A stretch of DNA of 64,000 nt from Paraburkholderia sp. (lineage in GTDB: Bacteria; Pseudomonadota; Gammaproteobacteria; Burkholderiales; Burkholderiaceae), in assembly GCA_004322045.1 (NCBI GenBank), contig SCRN01000013.1, forward strand, positions 1 to 64,000, written 5' to 3'. The translations under genes and the position numbers were made by a program. Shown here in pieces: positions 28,418 through 36,306 of the stretch (within the stretch, counting starts at the first letter, position 1; each line of letters begins with the position of its first letter). A model generated the notes under the pieces. It saw only the letters and a program-made list of their open reading frames with translations, was not told the DNA's origin and did not search any database.

Positions 28418-28993
28418 ATGGTTCCGCACACTGAAGATAAGACAAGCGCTGCTCTTGCGCTAGGCAGCAAAATAAGAGCGCTGCGCAAAAGGCTCCAACG
28501 CACACTCGACGAAACGGCAACGGTGGCCGGCATCTCAAAGCCGTTTCTGTCGCAAGTAGAGCGAGGGCTAGCAACGCCGTCCATTACGTCATTGGTCGGC
28601 ATTGCGCGAGCGCTAGGGGTAACGGTGCAGTTTTTCGTCGATACGCCGACGGAAGGGAAATCGGTTCGGCGCGCAGACGAATTGCGGTTCTTTAGCTTTG
28701 CCGATTCGGCCAACCTTTTCGCCCGGCTCACAAATGTGCAGGGCGATCGGCAGCTCGACGCGATCCTCGTCAAGCTGCCGGCGGGACAGCCGCCGTCGGA
28801 AGTGACAACGCATGCGGGCGAAGAATTCCTGTATGTGTTGCGCGGTGAGATAACACTAAGCCTCGAGGGCACGACCTTCGTATTGCACGCTGGCGACAGC
28901 GCGCACTATGAATCCACGGTTCCGCACGGATGGGCCAACACCGCCAGCGATGAAACGGTGCTCGTGTGGGTCGGTACGCCACGGTTGTTTTGA
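28418..28993 (+). CDS. XRE-family regulator with C-terminal cupin domain (copy 1)
   Basis: A 191-residue regulator. The HTH_3 domain (LGSKIRALRKRLQRTLDETA, GISKPFLSQVERG, PSITSLVGIARALGV) is joined to a cupin (HAGEEFLYVLRGEITLSLEG; DSAHYESTVPHGWAN), which usually senses a small effector. It is clearly paralogous to the gene at 45244: both share the KPFLSQ/TPFLSQ recognition helix and a WVGTPxL C-terminus. ATG 28418 has no strong ribosome binding site; the frame extends 24 bases upstream to a TTG. It stands just before the TonB-dependent receptor gene and is a candidate regulator of the uptake locus. Confidence 0.9.
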   Translation: MVPHTEDKTSAALALGSKIRALRKRLQRTLDETATVAGISKPFLSQVERGLATPSITSLVGIARALGVTVQFFVDTPTEGKSVRRADELRFFSFADSANLFARLTNVQGDRQLDAILVKLPAGQPPSEVTTHAGEEFLYVLRGEITLSLEGTTFVLHAGDSAHYESTVPHGWANTASDETVLVWVGTPRLF

Positions 28994-29037
28994 TCAGCCG
29001 CTGTTCGTTTTCCTGCGGCCGCCGGCCTTCGCATGTC

Positions 29038-29054
29038 AGTTAGGAATCCTAACT
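29038..29054. promoter_or_regulatory. Palindrome A, putative operator
   Basis: AGTTAGGAATCCTAACT is a perfect palindrome with 8-bp arms around a central A. A nearly identical copy lies 125 bp downstream. Position upstream of the TonB-dependent receptor suggests an operator for a dimeric regulator (MarR- or TetR-like spacing). Confidence 0.6.
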
Positions 29055-29162
29055 AACCAGAATGTGGGAACGGTAGCCGAGCGCATCTCGCCGTCCGATT
29101 GCGGCCGAGATCGCACGCCTGCACACCGAGATCCGGCAAGCAGGCGCAATACGTATTCGCTC

Positions 29163-29179
29163 AGTTAGGACTACTAACT
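29163..29179. promoter_or_regulatory. Palindrome B, putative operator
   Basis: AGTTAGGACTACTAACT repeats palindrome A with changes only in the three central bases; the flanks also agree (TC before, AA after). The pair lies in the 361-bp region 28994-29354 between the XRE-cupin gene and the TonB-dependent receptor gene. The rest of that region shows no gene. Confidence 0.6.
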
Positions 29180-29354
29180 AAGCGGATCGGCTCGTTCATC
29201 TTCGGGCGATCGTGTGCGATGGCCGTTAAACGATTTATGACGCAGTGCGAGAACGGGGCAGTCAACAGGGGCGGTGCTGCGGCGCCGCAAGCGAGAGGGT
29301 GAGCCAGGCCTTCGCGCAGAACAACTTGGCGTTACTGACGAGAGAAGGGGAAAA

Positions 29355-32117
29355 ATGAAACTGACGGCTTTAGGATCGGCCATACGAACCATCGTTTGGG
29401 CTGAAGTGGCATTGACGGCGGCGCTGGGCACGTCGGTGGCCTTCGCTCAAAGCCAGAGCGCGGCACAGGGCACGCTTTCAACGGCCGCGGCGCCGGTCGG
29501 AGCATCGAACGCGGCGGCAGCCAGCACCGGTGCGTCGGGCACGGCTGCGGCGACCCCGACGGCAGGCGCGGCGACAAAAGCAGCCACCAATGCGTCCGGC
29601 AACGTGCAGAAGTTGCAGCGTTTCGAAGTGACGGGCTCTCTGATTCGAAGCTCCGACAAGGTCGGTTTCAACCAAGTCCAAACGGTGACGGCCAAGCAAA
29701 TCGAGCAGAGCGGCGCATCGTCGGTTGCGGACTTTCTGCGCAATACGACGGCCAACTCGGCTAACAGCTGGAGCGAAGGCCAAACCGGCAACTTCGCAGC
29801 CGGCGCCGCCGGTATGGCGCTGCGCGGTCTCAGCGAAAAGTACACGCTGGTGTTGGTCGATGGGCAGCGCGTCGCGCCGTTCGCGGCCTTCTCCAACACG
29901 GTCGATTCCTTCTTCGACTTGAACACCCTGCCGCTGAACGATATCGAGCGCATCGAAATCGTCAAGACGGGCGCCGTGTCGCAATACGGCTCCGACGCGA
30001 TCGGTGGTGTCGTCAACATCATTACGAAGCATAACTTCCACGGCGTGCAGCTGGACGGCAGCTACGGCAGTGCGATCAACGGCGGTAACGGCGATGGCAC
30101 CACGAAGTTCGGCATTCTCGCCGGCTTCGGCAATTTGAATAGCGATCGTTTCAACGTCACCGCCGCAGCAAGCGTTTATCAATCGAGCGGCTTCACGCTC
30201 GCCGATCGCGATTCGACCCGCAATGAGGATTGGACGGGCAAGCCCGGCGGCTTCTCGGTCCTCGCGCCGTCCTTCTGGAATATGCCCGACGGCAGCGCCC
30301 AAGCGTTGAGTTCATGCGCGTACGGTGGCTCGGTTCATCCGGCCGCAACCAACTCGTTGACGCCCGGAATGGCGGGGACGCTCTGTGGGATCAATTCGGC
30401 GGGCGGCATGTCGATTTTGCCGCAGACACAGCGCCTGAACGCCAAGCTCCACGCGGACTTCAAGATCGACGATAAGACCACGGCGTTTGCGGACTTCCTC
30501 GTGAGCCGCAATCAAACGACGACCAATGACGGTATCTGGGGCAATACGGTCGGCAATCCGCAGAACCCCGCCCTCTATTGGAATCGGCAGACGCAACAGC
30601 TTGCCCCGTTCAATACGGTGGTGCCGGCCAGCAATCCGTACAATCCGTTCGGGGTACCTACGGCGCTCACGTACTCGTTCCCGAATACGAACGCCGAAAA
30701 GACGGATGCCACTTACTGGCGCGCCTCAACCGGTGTAAAGGGTTCGTTCACGCTGCCGTACGGCGATTGGGATTGGGCCACCTCGGTCAGCCACTCGCAA
30801 AGCGTCGTCTCGAACACGTATACGAACCAACTGAACGTCGCCGCACTGAACAACATTTATCAGAACGGCACATTCAACTTCGCCAACCCGTCGGCCACGC
30901 CCAACGGGCTCAACGGCTTGTATCAGAACGCGGGCAACCTCGGCATTTCGAAGCTCGACACGATCGATGCGACGATCTCCACGCCGAATCTGTTCCACCT
31001 GCCAACAGGTGACGTGGGTATCGGCTTCGGCGCACAGTTCACGCACCAGAGCGTGCAACTGATGCCGGGCTCCGAGTTCGCGAGCGGAGAGGTGCTCAAT
31101 CCGAATCTGCAGACGGTGCAAGGCCAGCGTAACGTTGGTGCGGCCTACTATCAGATCGACGTGCCGATCATTCGCAACTTGACGTTCAGCCAGTCCGGCC
31201 GCTACGACCATTACAGCGATGTCGGCGGGGCGTTCTCGCCGCGCTTCGCGTTGCGTTATCAACCGGTTCAAGCGTTGACGATCTACACGTCGTACAACCG
31301 CGGCTTCCGCGCGCCGACGTTTGTCGAGGACAGCCGCTCGCAAACCATGGGGATTCAAGTTGATCCGAATACCGGGCTCAACTACACGTCGATTACGATG
31401 GGCAACCCGAATCTGTCGCCCGAACGTACTCGCAATCTGAATATCGGCTTCCAAGCATCGCCCACGCGTACGACCGACATCGGCTTCGAGTGGTACAAGA
31501 TTCGCGTCGACAACGTGATCGGACAAGGCCGCCCGTCGCAAATCGTCACGGATCCGAACACGGGTGCGATTCTGTATAAGTTCATTCCCTATCAGAACCT
31601 GGGTTATCTCGACACCAACGGTTTCGAGGGCACGTTCCGTCAAGCAGTGCCGACGCATCTTGGTACGTTCACGCTGTCGGGCGATTGGGCGTACGTGAAT
31701 CAGTTCAAGCTCGGTTCGCCGGGACGTGCTCCGGTGGACGGCGCGGGCAACAACTACACGCTCACGCAACCGTTCGGCGGCAGCTTCCCGCGCTGGCGCG
31801 GCAACACGACGTTGGATTGGACGTATCACAAGTTCGATGCCGCGCTGACCTGGCAGTTCACGGGCCCGTACGCGCAAAACTTGTTGGCGGCGCCCGCGCC
31901 GGCCAAGGTCGGTTCGTACAGCCAGTTCAACCTGATGGTCTCGTACACGGGCTTCAAGCATTGGACGATCTACGGCGGCATCGACAACATCTTCAATCGC
32001 ACGCCTCCGTACGATCCGATCTTCGCGGAAGGCACGCTCGACCTGAACGGCTACGACCAATCGATCTATACCTACATCGGTCGCTTCGCGCAGATCGGCG
32101 CGACCTATAAGTTCTAA
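29355..32117 (+). CDS. TonB-dependent outer-membrane receptor
   Basis: A 920-residue receptor. Signal peptide ends near AFAQ (about residue 35), then an Ala/Thr-rich low-complexity stretch, then the plug domain (RFEVTGSLIRSSDKVGFNQV; QSGASSVADFLRNTT; VLVDGQRVAPFA; IERIEIVKTGAVSQYGSDAI; GGVVNIIT). A 22-strand barrel follows, with the receptor signatures YNRGFRAPTFVEDS and LSPERTRNLNIGF, ending in aromatic IGATYKF. The start at 29355 is preceded by AGAGAAGGGG; 27 upstream codons are excluded. The ligand cannot be told, but the downstream TonB/ExbBD module and YejABEF importer suggest a peptide-like substrate. Two palindromes upstream are likely operators. Confidence 0.94.
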   Translation: MKLTALGSAIRTIVWAEVALTAALGTSVAFAQSQSAAQGTLSTAAAPVGASNAAAASTGASGTAAATPTAGAATKAATNASGNVQKLQRFEVTGSLIRSSDKVGFNQVQTVTAKQIEQSGASSVADFLRNTTANSANSWSEGQTGNFAAGAAGMALRGLSEKYTLVLVDGQRVAPFAAFSNTVDSFFDLNTLPLNDIERIEIVKTGAVSQYGSDAIGGVVNIITKHNFHGVQLDGSYGSAINGGNGDGTTKFGILAGFGNLNSDRFNVTAAASVYQSSGFTLADRDSTRNEDWTGKPGGFSVLAPSFWNMPDGSAQALSSCAYGGSVHPAATNSLTPGMAGTLCGINSAGGMSILPQTQRLNAKLHADFKIDDKTTAFADFLVSRNQTTTNDGIWGNTVGNPQNPALYWNRQTQQLAPFNTVVPASNPYNPFGVPTALTYSFPNTNAEKTDATYWRASTGVKGSFTLPYGDWDWATSVSHSQSVVSNTYTNQLNVAALNNIYQNGTFNFANPSATPNGLNGLYQNAGNLGISKLDTIDATISTPNLFHLPTGDVGIGFGAQFTHQSVQLMPGSEFASGEVLNPNLQTVQGQRNVGAAYYQIDVPIIRNLTFSQSGRYDHYSDVGGAFSPRFALRYQPVQALTIYTSYNRGFRAPTFVEDSRSQTMGIQVDPNTGLNYTSITMGNPNLSPERTRNLNIGFQASPTRTTDIGFEWYKIRVDNVIGQGRPSQIVTDPNTGAILYKFIPYQNLGYLDTNGFEGTFRQAVPTHLGTFTLSGDWAYVNQFKLGSPGRAPVDGAGNNYTLTQPFGGSFPRWRGNTTLDWTYHKFDAALTWQFTGPYAQNLLAAPAPAKVGSYSQFNLMVSYTGFKHWTIYGGIDNIFNRTPPYDPIFAEGTLDLNGYDQSIYTYIGRFAQIGATYKF

Positions 32118-32145
32118 AAAACAAGACGTCTCGAGATAGCTAGTC

Positions 32146-32223
32146 GGTCCGCCGCTTTCGCACCCGAGCAACGCTTGGCCTCGAAGGCGGGGCCAAGCCC
32201 GCAAAGGCGGCGGACCTGTTTTT
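32146..32223 (+). terminator. Nested-hairpin terminator after the receptor gene
   Basis: Outer stem GGTCCGCCGC (32146-32155) pairs with GCGGCGGACC (32207-32216). Inside it CTTGGCC (32174-32180) pairs with GGCCAAG (32191-32197). The structure is followed by TGTTTTT (32217-32223). It lies 28 bp after the receptor stop and should uncouple the receptor from the tonB operon. Confidence 0.75.
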
Positions 32224-32334
32224 CAAGCAGTCGCAAGAAGTCCCTTGTGATCGGCCTCATCCCGCGGTTCGTTGCATGACGAGCGCCGCAATCACGGAAC
32301 AAGGCGATTCACGCCGGGAGGATCGAAGGTGGTT

Positions 32335-33030
32335 ATGAAACTCGAAGGACAATCGCCCGGGGCAGCATCCGGGATGGCATGGTCAGGTCGCCCGCGCGAG
32401 TACGGGCGAAAGCAGCAAAATCCCGCGCGCCGCTTCGGCGGTATCGCGATCGTCATCGGTTTGCACGTCGTGCTGGTCTACGCGCTGTTGAACGGCCTCG
32501 CAACGAAGGTCGTGCACGTCATTGCCCATCCGATCGAAACCAAGATCATCGAGCCGGTGAAGCCGCCCCCGCCGCCGCCGTTGCCGCCTGTGCAACTGCC
32601 GCCGCCGAAGTTTGCTCCGCCGCCGCCGCCGTTCGTGCCGCCGCCCGAAGTGCCGGTGCAGGCGCCGCCGCAAGCGACGATCACACATCAAGCCACACCG
32701 GTGCAGTCGGCGCCTGTCGTTGCGCCGCCCGCGCCAGCGCCGGTCAAGCCCGTCGTGCACACGGAAGTGGGCGTGGTGTGCCCGAATTCGGATCAGATCC
32801 GCGGATCGATCGCGTATCCGAAGGAAGCGCAGGAAAACGGCGATACGGGCGATGTGACGATCGAGTTCACGGTCGATCCCCAAGGCCATGTGACCAATGA
32901 ACGCGTGGCCAAATCGTCGGATCACGACAGCCTCGACGATGCGGCGTTCAAGGCGGTCAAGCGCTTCAATTGCATCGCACAAGGTCAAGCCGTTCGCGTG
33001 CAGGTGCCGTTCTCGTTCAACCTCAACTGA
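32335..33030 (+). CDS. tonB: Energy transducer TonB
   Basis: A 231-residue TonB: one N-terminal membrane helix (IAIVIGLHVVLVYALLNGLA), a long Pro-rich periplasmic spacer (about residues 75-150, many PPP and PPKF/PPPP units), and a C-terminal TonB domain (SIAYPKEAQENGDTGDVTIE, DPQGHVTNERVAKSS, DDAAFKAVKRF). It carries proton-motive energy from ExbB-ExbD to outer-membrane receptors. ATG 32335 is used; a GTG two codons earlier at 32329 is better spaced from GGGAGG and is equally possible. First gene of the exb operon. Confidence 0.95.
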   Translation: MKLEGQSPGAASGMAWSGRPREYGRKQQNPARRFGGIAIVIGLHVVLVYALLNGLATKVVHVIAHPIETKIIEPVKPPPPPPLPPVQLPPPKFAPPPPPFVPPPEVPVQAPPQATITHQATPVQSAPVVAPPAPAPVKPVVHTEVGVVCPNSDQIRGSIAYPKEAQENGDTGDVTIEFTVDPQGHVTNERVAKSSDHDSLDDAAFKAVKRFNCIAQGQAVRVQVPFSFNLN

Positions 33031-33129
33031 GCACGGTTGAGCATCGAGCAACGAAGCACGTCCGCATTCGAGCGACGTAGGTACAACAGGTTTCACGAGT
33101 TCAACGATTGAACCGAACTGGAGCAGATT

Positions 33130-34041
33130 ATGAAGAAGCGTTCCCTCGCCGCATTGGCTAGCACCACGTTGATCGCCGTTGCGGCGACCACTCTCACCCT
33201 GCCAGGCATCGCCTACGCGCAAGCGAGCGATACGGCCGCAGCGGCAGCAGCGACGGCATCCAACACCGCAGCGGCCCCTCAGAGCGCAGCCCCCGCAGCC
33301 GATCAACCGGCGCCCCCGCCCGCACCCGCCGCCACAGAAACGGTCAACAATCCCTACGGCCTTGGCGCCCTCTGGAAAAACGGCGACTTCGTCGCGCGTT
33401 TCGTGCTGATTCTGCTCGTCATCATGTCGATGGGTAGCTGGTACATCATGATCACCAAGTTCTTCGAGCAGTTCCGCGCAAACCGCCGCGCGAAAGCCGC
33501 CGACGAACAACTGTGGACGGCGCCTTCGCTGGCGGAAGGGGCGAAGCAATTGGACGAGTCGTCGCCGTTCCGTTTCATCGCGGAGACGGCGATCGAGGCA
33601 GGCGCGCATCATGACGAAGCGTTGCTCGAGGCCGTCGATCGCAATACCTGGATCGATGTCTCGGTCGAGCGCGCCATCACGAGCGTGGCCAATCGTCTTC
33701 AAGACGGTCTCGCCTTCCTCGCTACGGTGGGATCGACGGCGCCGTTCGTCGGCCTATTTGGCACGGTGTGGGGCATCTATCACGCGCTCACCGCGATCGG
33801 CATCGCAGGCCAAGCGTCGATCGACAAAGTTGCGGGCCCCGTCGGCGAGGCGCTGATCATGACGGCCATCGGTCTTGCGGTGGCCGTGCCGGCGGTGCTG
33901 GGCTACAACTTCCTCGTGCGTCGCAACAAGTCGGTGATGGAACGCGTGCGTGCATTCGGCGCGCAACTGCACACGGTCTTGCTGGCAGGCGGCAAGCGCG
34001 CGGTACGCGCGGCCAATCGCCCGGCATCGCTCGTTCAGTAA
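33130..34041 (+). CDS. exbB: ExbB/MotA/TolQ-type proton channel with signal-peptide leader
   Basis: A 303-residue ExbB. Unlike short E. coli ExbB it begins with a cleavable signal peptide (KKRSLAALASTTLIAV ... GIAYAQ) and an Ala/Pro-rich stretch to about residue 75, the extended form known in several proteobacteria. The core has three membrane helices (VARFVLILLVIMSMGSWYIM; FLATVGSTAPFVGLFGTVWG; EALIMTAIGLAVAVPAVLGY). The TVGSTAPFVGLFGTVWGI motif is diagnostic. It follows tonB and precedes two exbD genes. Confidence 0.95.
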   Translation: MKKRSLAALASTTLIAVAATTLTLPGIAYAQASDTAAAAAATASNTAAAPQSAAPAADQPAPPPAPAATETVNNPYGLGALWKNGDFVARFVLILLVIMSMGSWYIMITKFFEQFRANRRAKAADEQLWTAPSLAEGAKQLDESSPFRFIAETAIEAGAHHDEALLEAVDRNTWIDVSVERAITSVANRLQDGLAFLATVGSTAPFVGLFGTVWGIYHALTAIGIAGQASIDKVAGPVGEALIMTAIGLAVAVPAVLGYNFLVRRNKSVMERVRAFGAQLHTVLLAGGKRAVRAANRPASLVQ

Positions 34042-34068
34042 CCCCTGTTCCGATAAGCGAGGTCTTTC

Positions 34069-34491
34069 ATGGCTATGAGCGTTGGCGGCGAGGACGATGA
34101 CGAAGTCATCGCCGCGATCAACACTACGCCGCTCGTCGACGTGATGCTCGTGTTGTTGATCATCTTTTTGATCACCATCCCGGTCGTCACGCACACGGTG
34201 CCGTTGCAGTTGCCCCATGAAACGGTGCATCCGCTGCAGACGACGCCCAAGAGCATCGAGATCGCAGTCAATAAAGACGGCGACTTCTTCTGGAACGAGA
34301 CGCATGTCGATGGTCCGACGCTGCTCGAGAAGCTCAAGACGGTATCGGCGATGGCGCCGCAGCCCGAGGTCCACGTACGCGGCGATCAGAATACGCGCTA
34401 CGAGTTCATCGGCCGGGTCATCACCGATTGCGAGCGCGCCGGCATCGCCAAGGTGTCATTCATCACTGAGCCGCCCGCGCGCGGCGGCTAG
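34069..34491 (+). CDS. exbD: ExbD-type biopolymer transport protein (first copy)
   Basis: A 140-residue ExbD/TolR protein: cytoplasmic N-terminus, the DVMLVLLIIFLITIPVVTHT helix with its conserved Asp near its start, and a periplasmic domain (VAVNKDGDFFW-like segment, VHVRGDQNTRYEFIGRVI). Start preceded by GAGG. It forms the proton-driven stator with ExbB. A second exbD follows 27 bp on. Confidence 0.93.
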   Translation: MAMSVGGEDDDEVIAAINTTPLVDVMLVLLIIFLITIPVVTHTVPLQLPHETVHPLQTTPKSIEIAVNKDGDFFWNETHVDGPTLLEKLKTVSAMAPQPEVHVRGDQNTRYEFIGRVITDCERAGIAKVSFITEPPARGG

Positions 34492-34518
34492 TTTGCCCCG
34501 AGAGGCAAGGAGTCGAAG

Positions 34519-34950
34519 ATGGGAATGAACGTACCCTCGGGCGGCGGTAGCGGCGAACCGGAAGTGATGGTCGATATCAACACGACGCCGTTGATCGACG
34601 TGATGCTCGTGCTGCTCATCATGTTGATCATCACGATTCCGATTCAGATGCATGCCGTGAAGATGAATCTGCCGGTCGGCAATCCGCCGCCGCCGGCGGT
34701 GCAGCCGCAAGTCGTGCAGATCGATATCGACTTCGACGGCACGATGACGTGGAACGGCACGCCGATTCCGGATAAGGCCACGCTCGAATCGAAGCTCGCG
34801 CAGGTGGCGGCCGAACCCGTGCAAGACGAGATACACCTGCGGCCGAACAAGCTCGTGCCCTACAAGGACGTGGCGGCGGTAATGGCTGCGGCGCAGCGGG
34901 TGGGCGCGACCAAGATCGGCTTGATCGGCAATGAGCAATACATGCAATAA
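34519..34950 (+). CDS. exbD: ExbD-type biopolymer transport protein (second copy)
   Basis: A 143-residue ExbD paralogue with the same layout: NTTPLIDVMLVLLIMLIITI helix including the key Asp, then a periplasmic domain (VDIDFDGTMTWNGTPI, EIHLRPNKLVPYKDVAAVM). Start preceded by AAGGAG. It differs from the first copy beyond the membrane helix, so the two may have distinct roles; ExbB-ExbD1-ExbD2 sets occur in Xanthomonas, where ExbD2 has a specialised role. Confidence 0.93.
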   Translation: MGMNVPSGGGSGEPEVMVDINTTPLIDVMLVLLIMLIITIPIQMHAVKMNLPVGNPPPPAVQPQVVQIDIDFDGTMTWNGTPIPDKATLESKLAQVAAEPVQDEIHLRPNKLVPYKDVAAVMAAAQRVGATKIGLIGNEQYMQ

Positions 34951-34960
34951 GGACGTGGCA

Positions 34961-36169
34961 ATGCGAACGATTCAACGACGGTTCAAGCACGCCGCGCTCG
35001 TCGCTGCGTGCGGCGCGTTCTTCGCGCTGGCAGCCGCGCCCGCCGCGACATACGCGGCGGACACGCTGCGCCCCGAGGTGGGCAAGCCTTTGAATGACGC
35101 GCAAACGCTCTACCGGGCGCACAAGTATAAAGAGGCGCTCGCCAAGATCGCGCAGGCTGCCACCGTGCCCGGCAAGACGCCGTATGAAAACTTCATGGTC
35201 GAGGAAATGCGCGGCGCGGCGGCCGTTGCGGCGGGCGATACGGGCTTGGCTGCGCAAGCGTATGAATCGCTGCTCAACGGCGGCAAGCTGCAAGGCGAAG
35301 ACGAGCAGCGCGTGACGGCGACACTGGCGGGCATCTATTTTCAGGAGCGCAACTATCCGCGAGCGATCGTGACCGCACAGCGCTACCTGAAGGCCGGTGG
35401 CAGCGATCCGCAGATGCGCACGATGCTCGTGCAGTCCTACTACCTGTCCAACGATTGCGCGAGCGTCGTGAATTTGCTCAAGCCGAGCATCGATGCGCAG
35501 ACAAAGGCCGGTCGCGCGCCTGACGAATCGCAATTGCAATTGCTCGGCACTTGTGCGCAGCGTACGAAGAACGATGCGGCCTATCGCGGCGCGCTCGAAG
35601 CACTCGTCGCGTACCATCCGAAGCAGTCGTATTGGGATGATTTGCTGGCGGCGATTCGAAACAAGCCCGGTTATTCTTCGCGCCTCGATATCGACACCTA
35701 TCGCTTGCGCCGAGCGACGAACGCACTGACGAGCGTTGACGATTACATGGAGATGACACAACTAGCGCTCGTCGCCGGCAGTAACGCGGAAGCCAAGCAA
35801 GTCATCGATCAAGGGTTTGCTTCGGGCGTGCTCGGCCGCGATCCCAAGACGGCCGATCGCGAAAAGCGGCTGCAGGCGCTGGCGGCGAGGCGCGCATCGG
35901 GCGGCGCCGACAAGGCCAATCCGCCCGCCCCAGTCGACGAGGGTTTGAACCTCGTTTTTGCGGGGCAGGCGAAAGACGGCATCGCGATGATGGACTCTGC
36001 GATCGCAAGCGGAAAGCTGCAACATCCCGATCAAGCGCAGTTGCATCTAGGTGTGGCGTATTACGTCGCCGGACAAAAGGCCCGCGCCGTTCAGGCGTTC
36101 CGCGCCGTGAAGGGCACGGACGGTTCGAGCGATTTGGCGCGGCTTTGGTTGCTGGTAGCGTCGAAGTGA
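34961..36169 (+). CDS. Periplasmic TPR-containing protein of the exb operon
   Basis: A 402-residue protein with a signal peptide (ending near AATYAAD) and tetratricopeptide-like helix pairs (LNDAQTLYRAHKYKEALAKI; GDTGLAAQAYESLLNGGKL; LHLGVAYYVAGQKARAVQAF). It starts 10 bp after exbD2, with AAGGA before the ATG at 34961. TPR proteins in this position probably help couple the TonB system to the cell wall or to partner proteins. Exact function is unknown. Confidence 0.85.
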   Translation: MRTIQRRFKHAALVAACGAFFALAAAPAATYAADTLRPEVGKPLNDAQTLYRAHKYKEALAKIAQAATVPGKTPYENFMVEEMRGAAAVAAGDTGLAAQAYESLLNGGKLQGEDEQRVTATLAGIYFQERNYPRAIVTAQRYLKAGGSDPQMRTMLVQSYYLSNDCASVVNLLKPSIDAQTKAGRAPDESQLQLLGTCAQRTKNDAAYRGALEALVAYHPKQSYWDDLLAAIRNKPGYSSRLDIDTYRLRRATNALTSVDDYMEMTQLALVAGSNAEAKQVIDQGFASGVLGRDPKTADREKRLQALAARRASGGADKANPPAPVDEGLNLVFAGQAKDGIAMMDSAIASGKLQHPDQAQLHLGVAYYVAGQKARAVQAFRAVKGTDGSSDLARLWLLVASK

Positions 36170-36186
36170 GGCGGCGCTAGGGGGCA

Positions 36187-36227
36187 GCCGTCGCGCGTGG
36201 GGACATGACGCGCGACGGCATTTCAAT
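36187..36227 (+). terminator. Hairpin terminator after the exb/TPR operon
   Basis: A perfect 12-bp inverted repeat (GCCGTCGCGCGT 36187-36198, ACGCGCGACGGC 36208-36219) with a 9-base loop lies 18 bp after the TPR gene stop and is followed by ATTTCAAT, a weak T-tract. Confidence 0.65.
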
Positions 36228-36306
36228 CGCCTTCGATCGCTCCGATGAACGGTGCGCCGGGCTGCTCCGGCGTGCGTCCACACGCACTGAAAGAATGAGA
36301 CCTTCC

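Noticed and set aside
29038-29179. Attachment-site direct repeats of a mobile element
   Set aside because: The copies are palindromic, only 125 bp apart, enclose no gene and lie in a promoter region; operators are the simpler reading.
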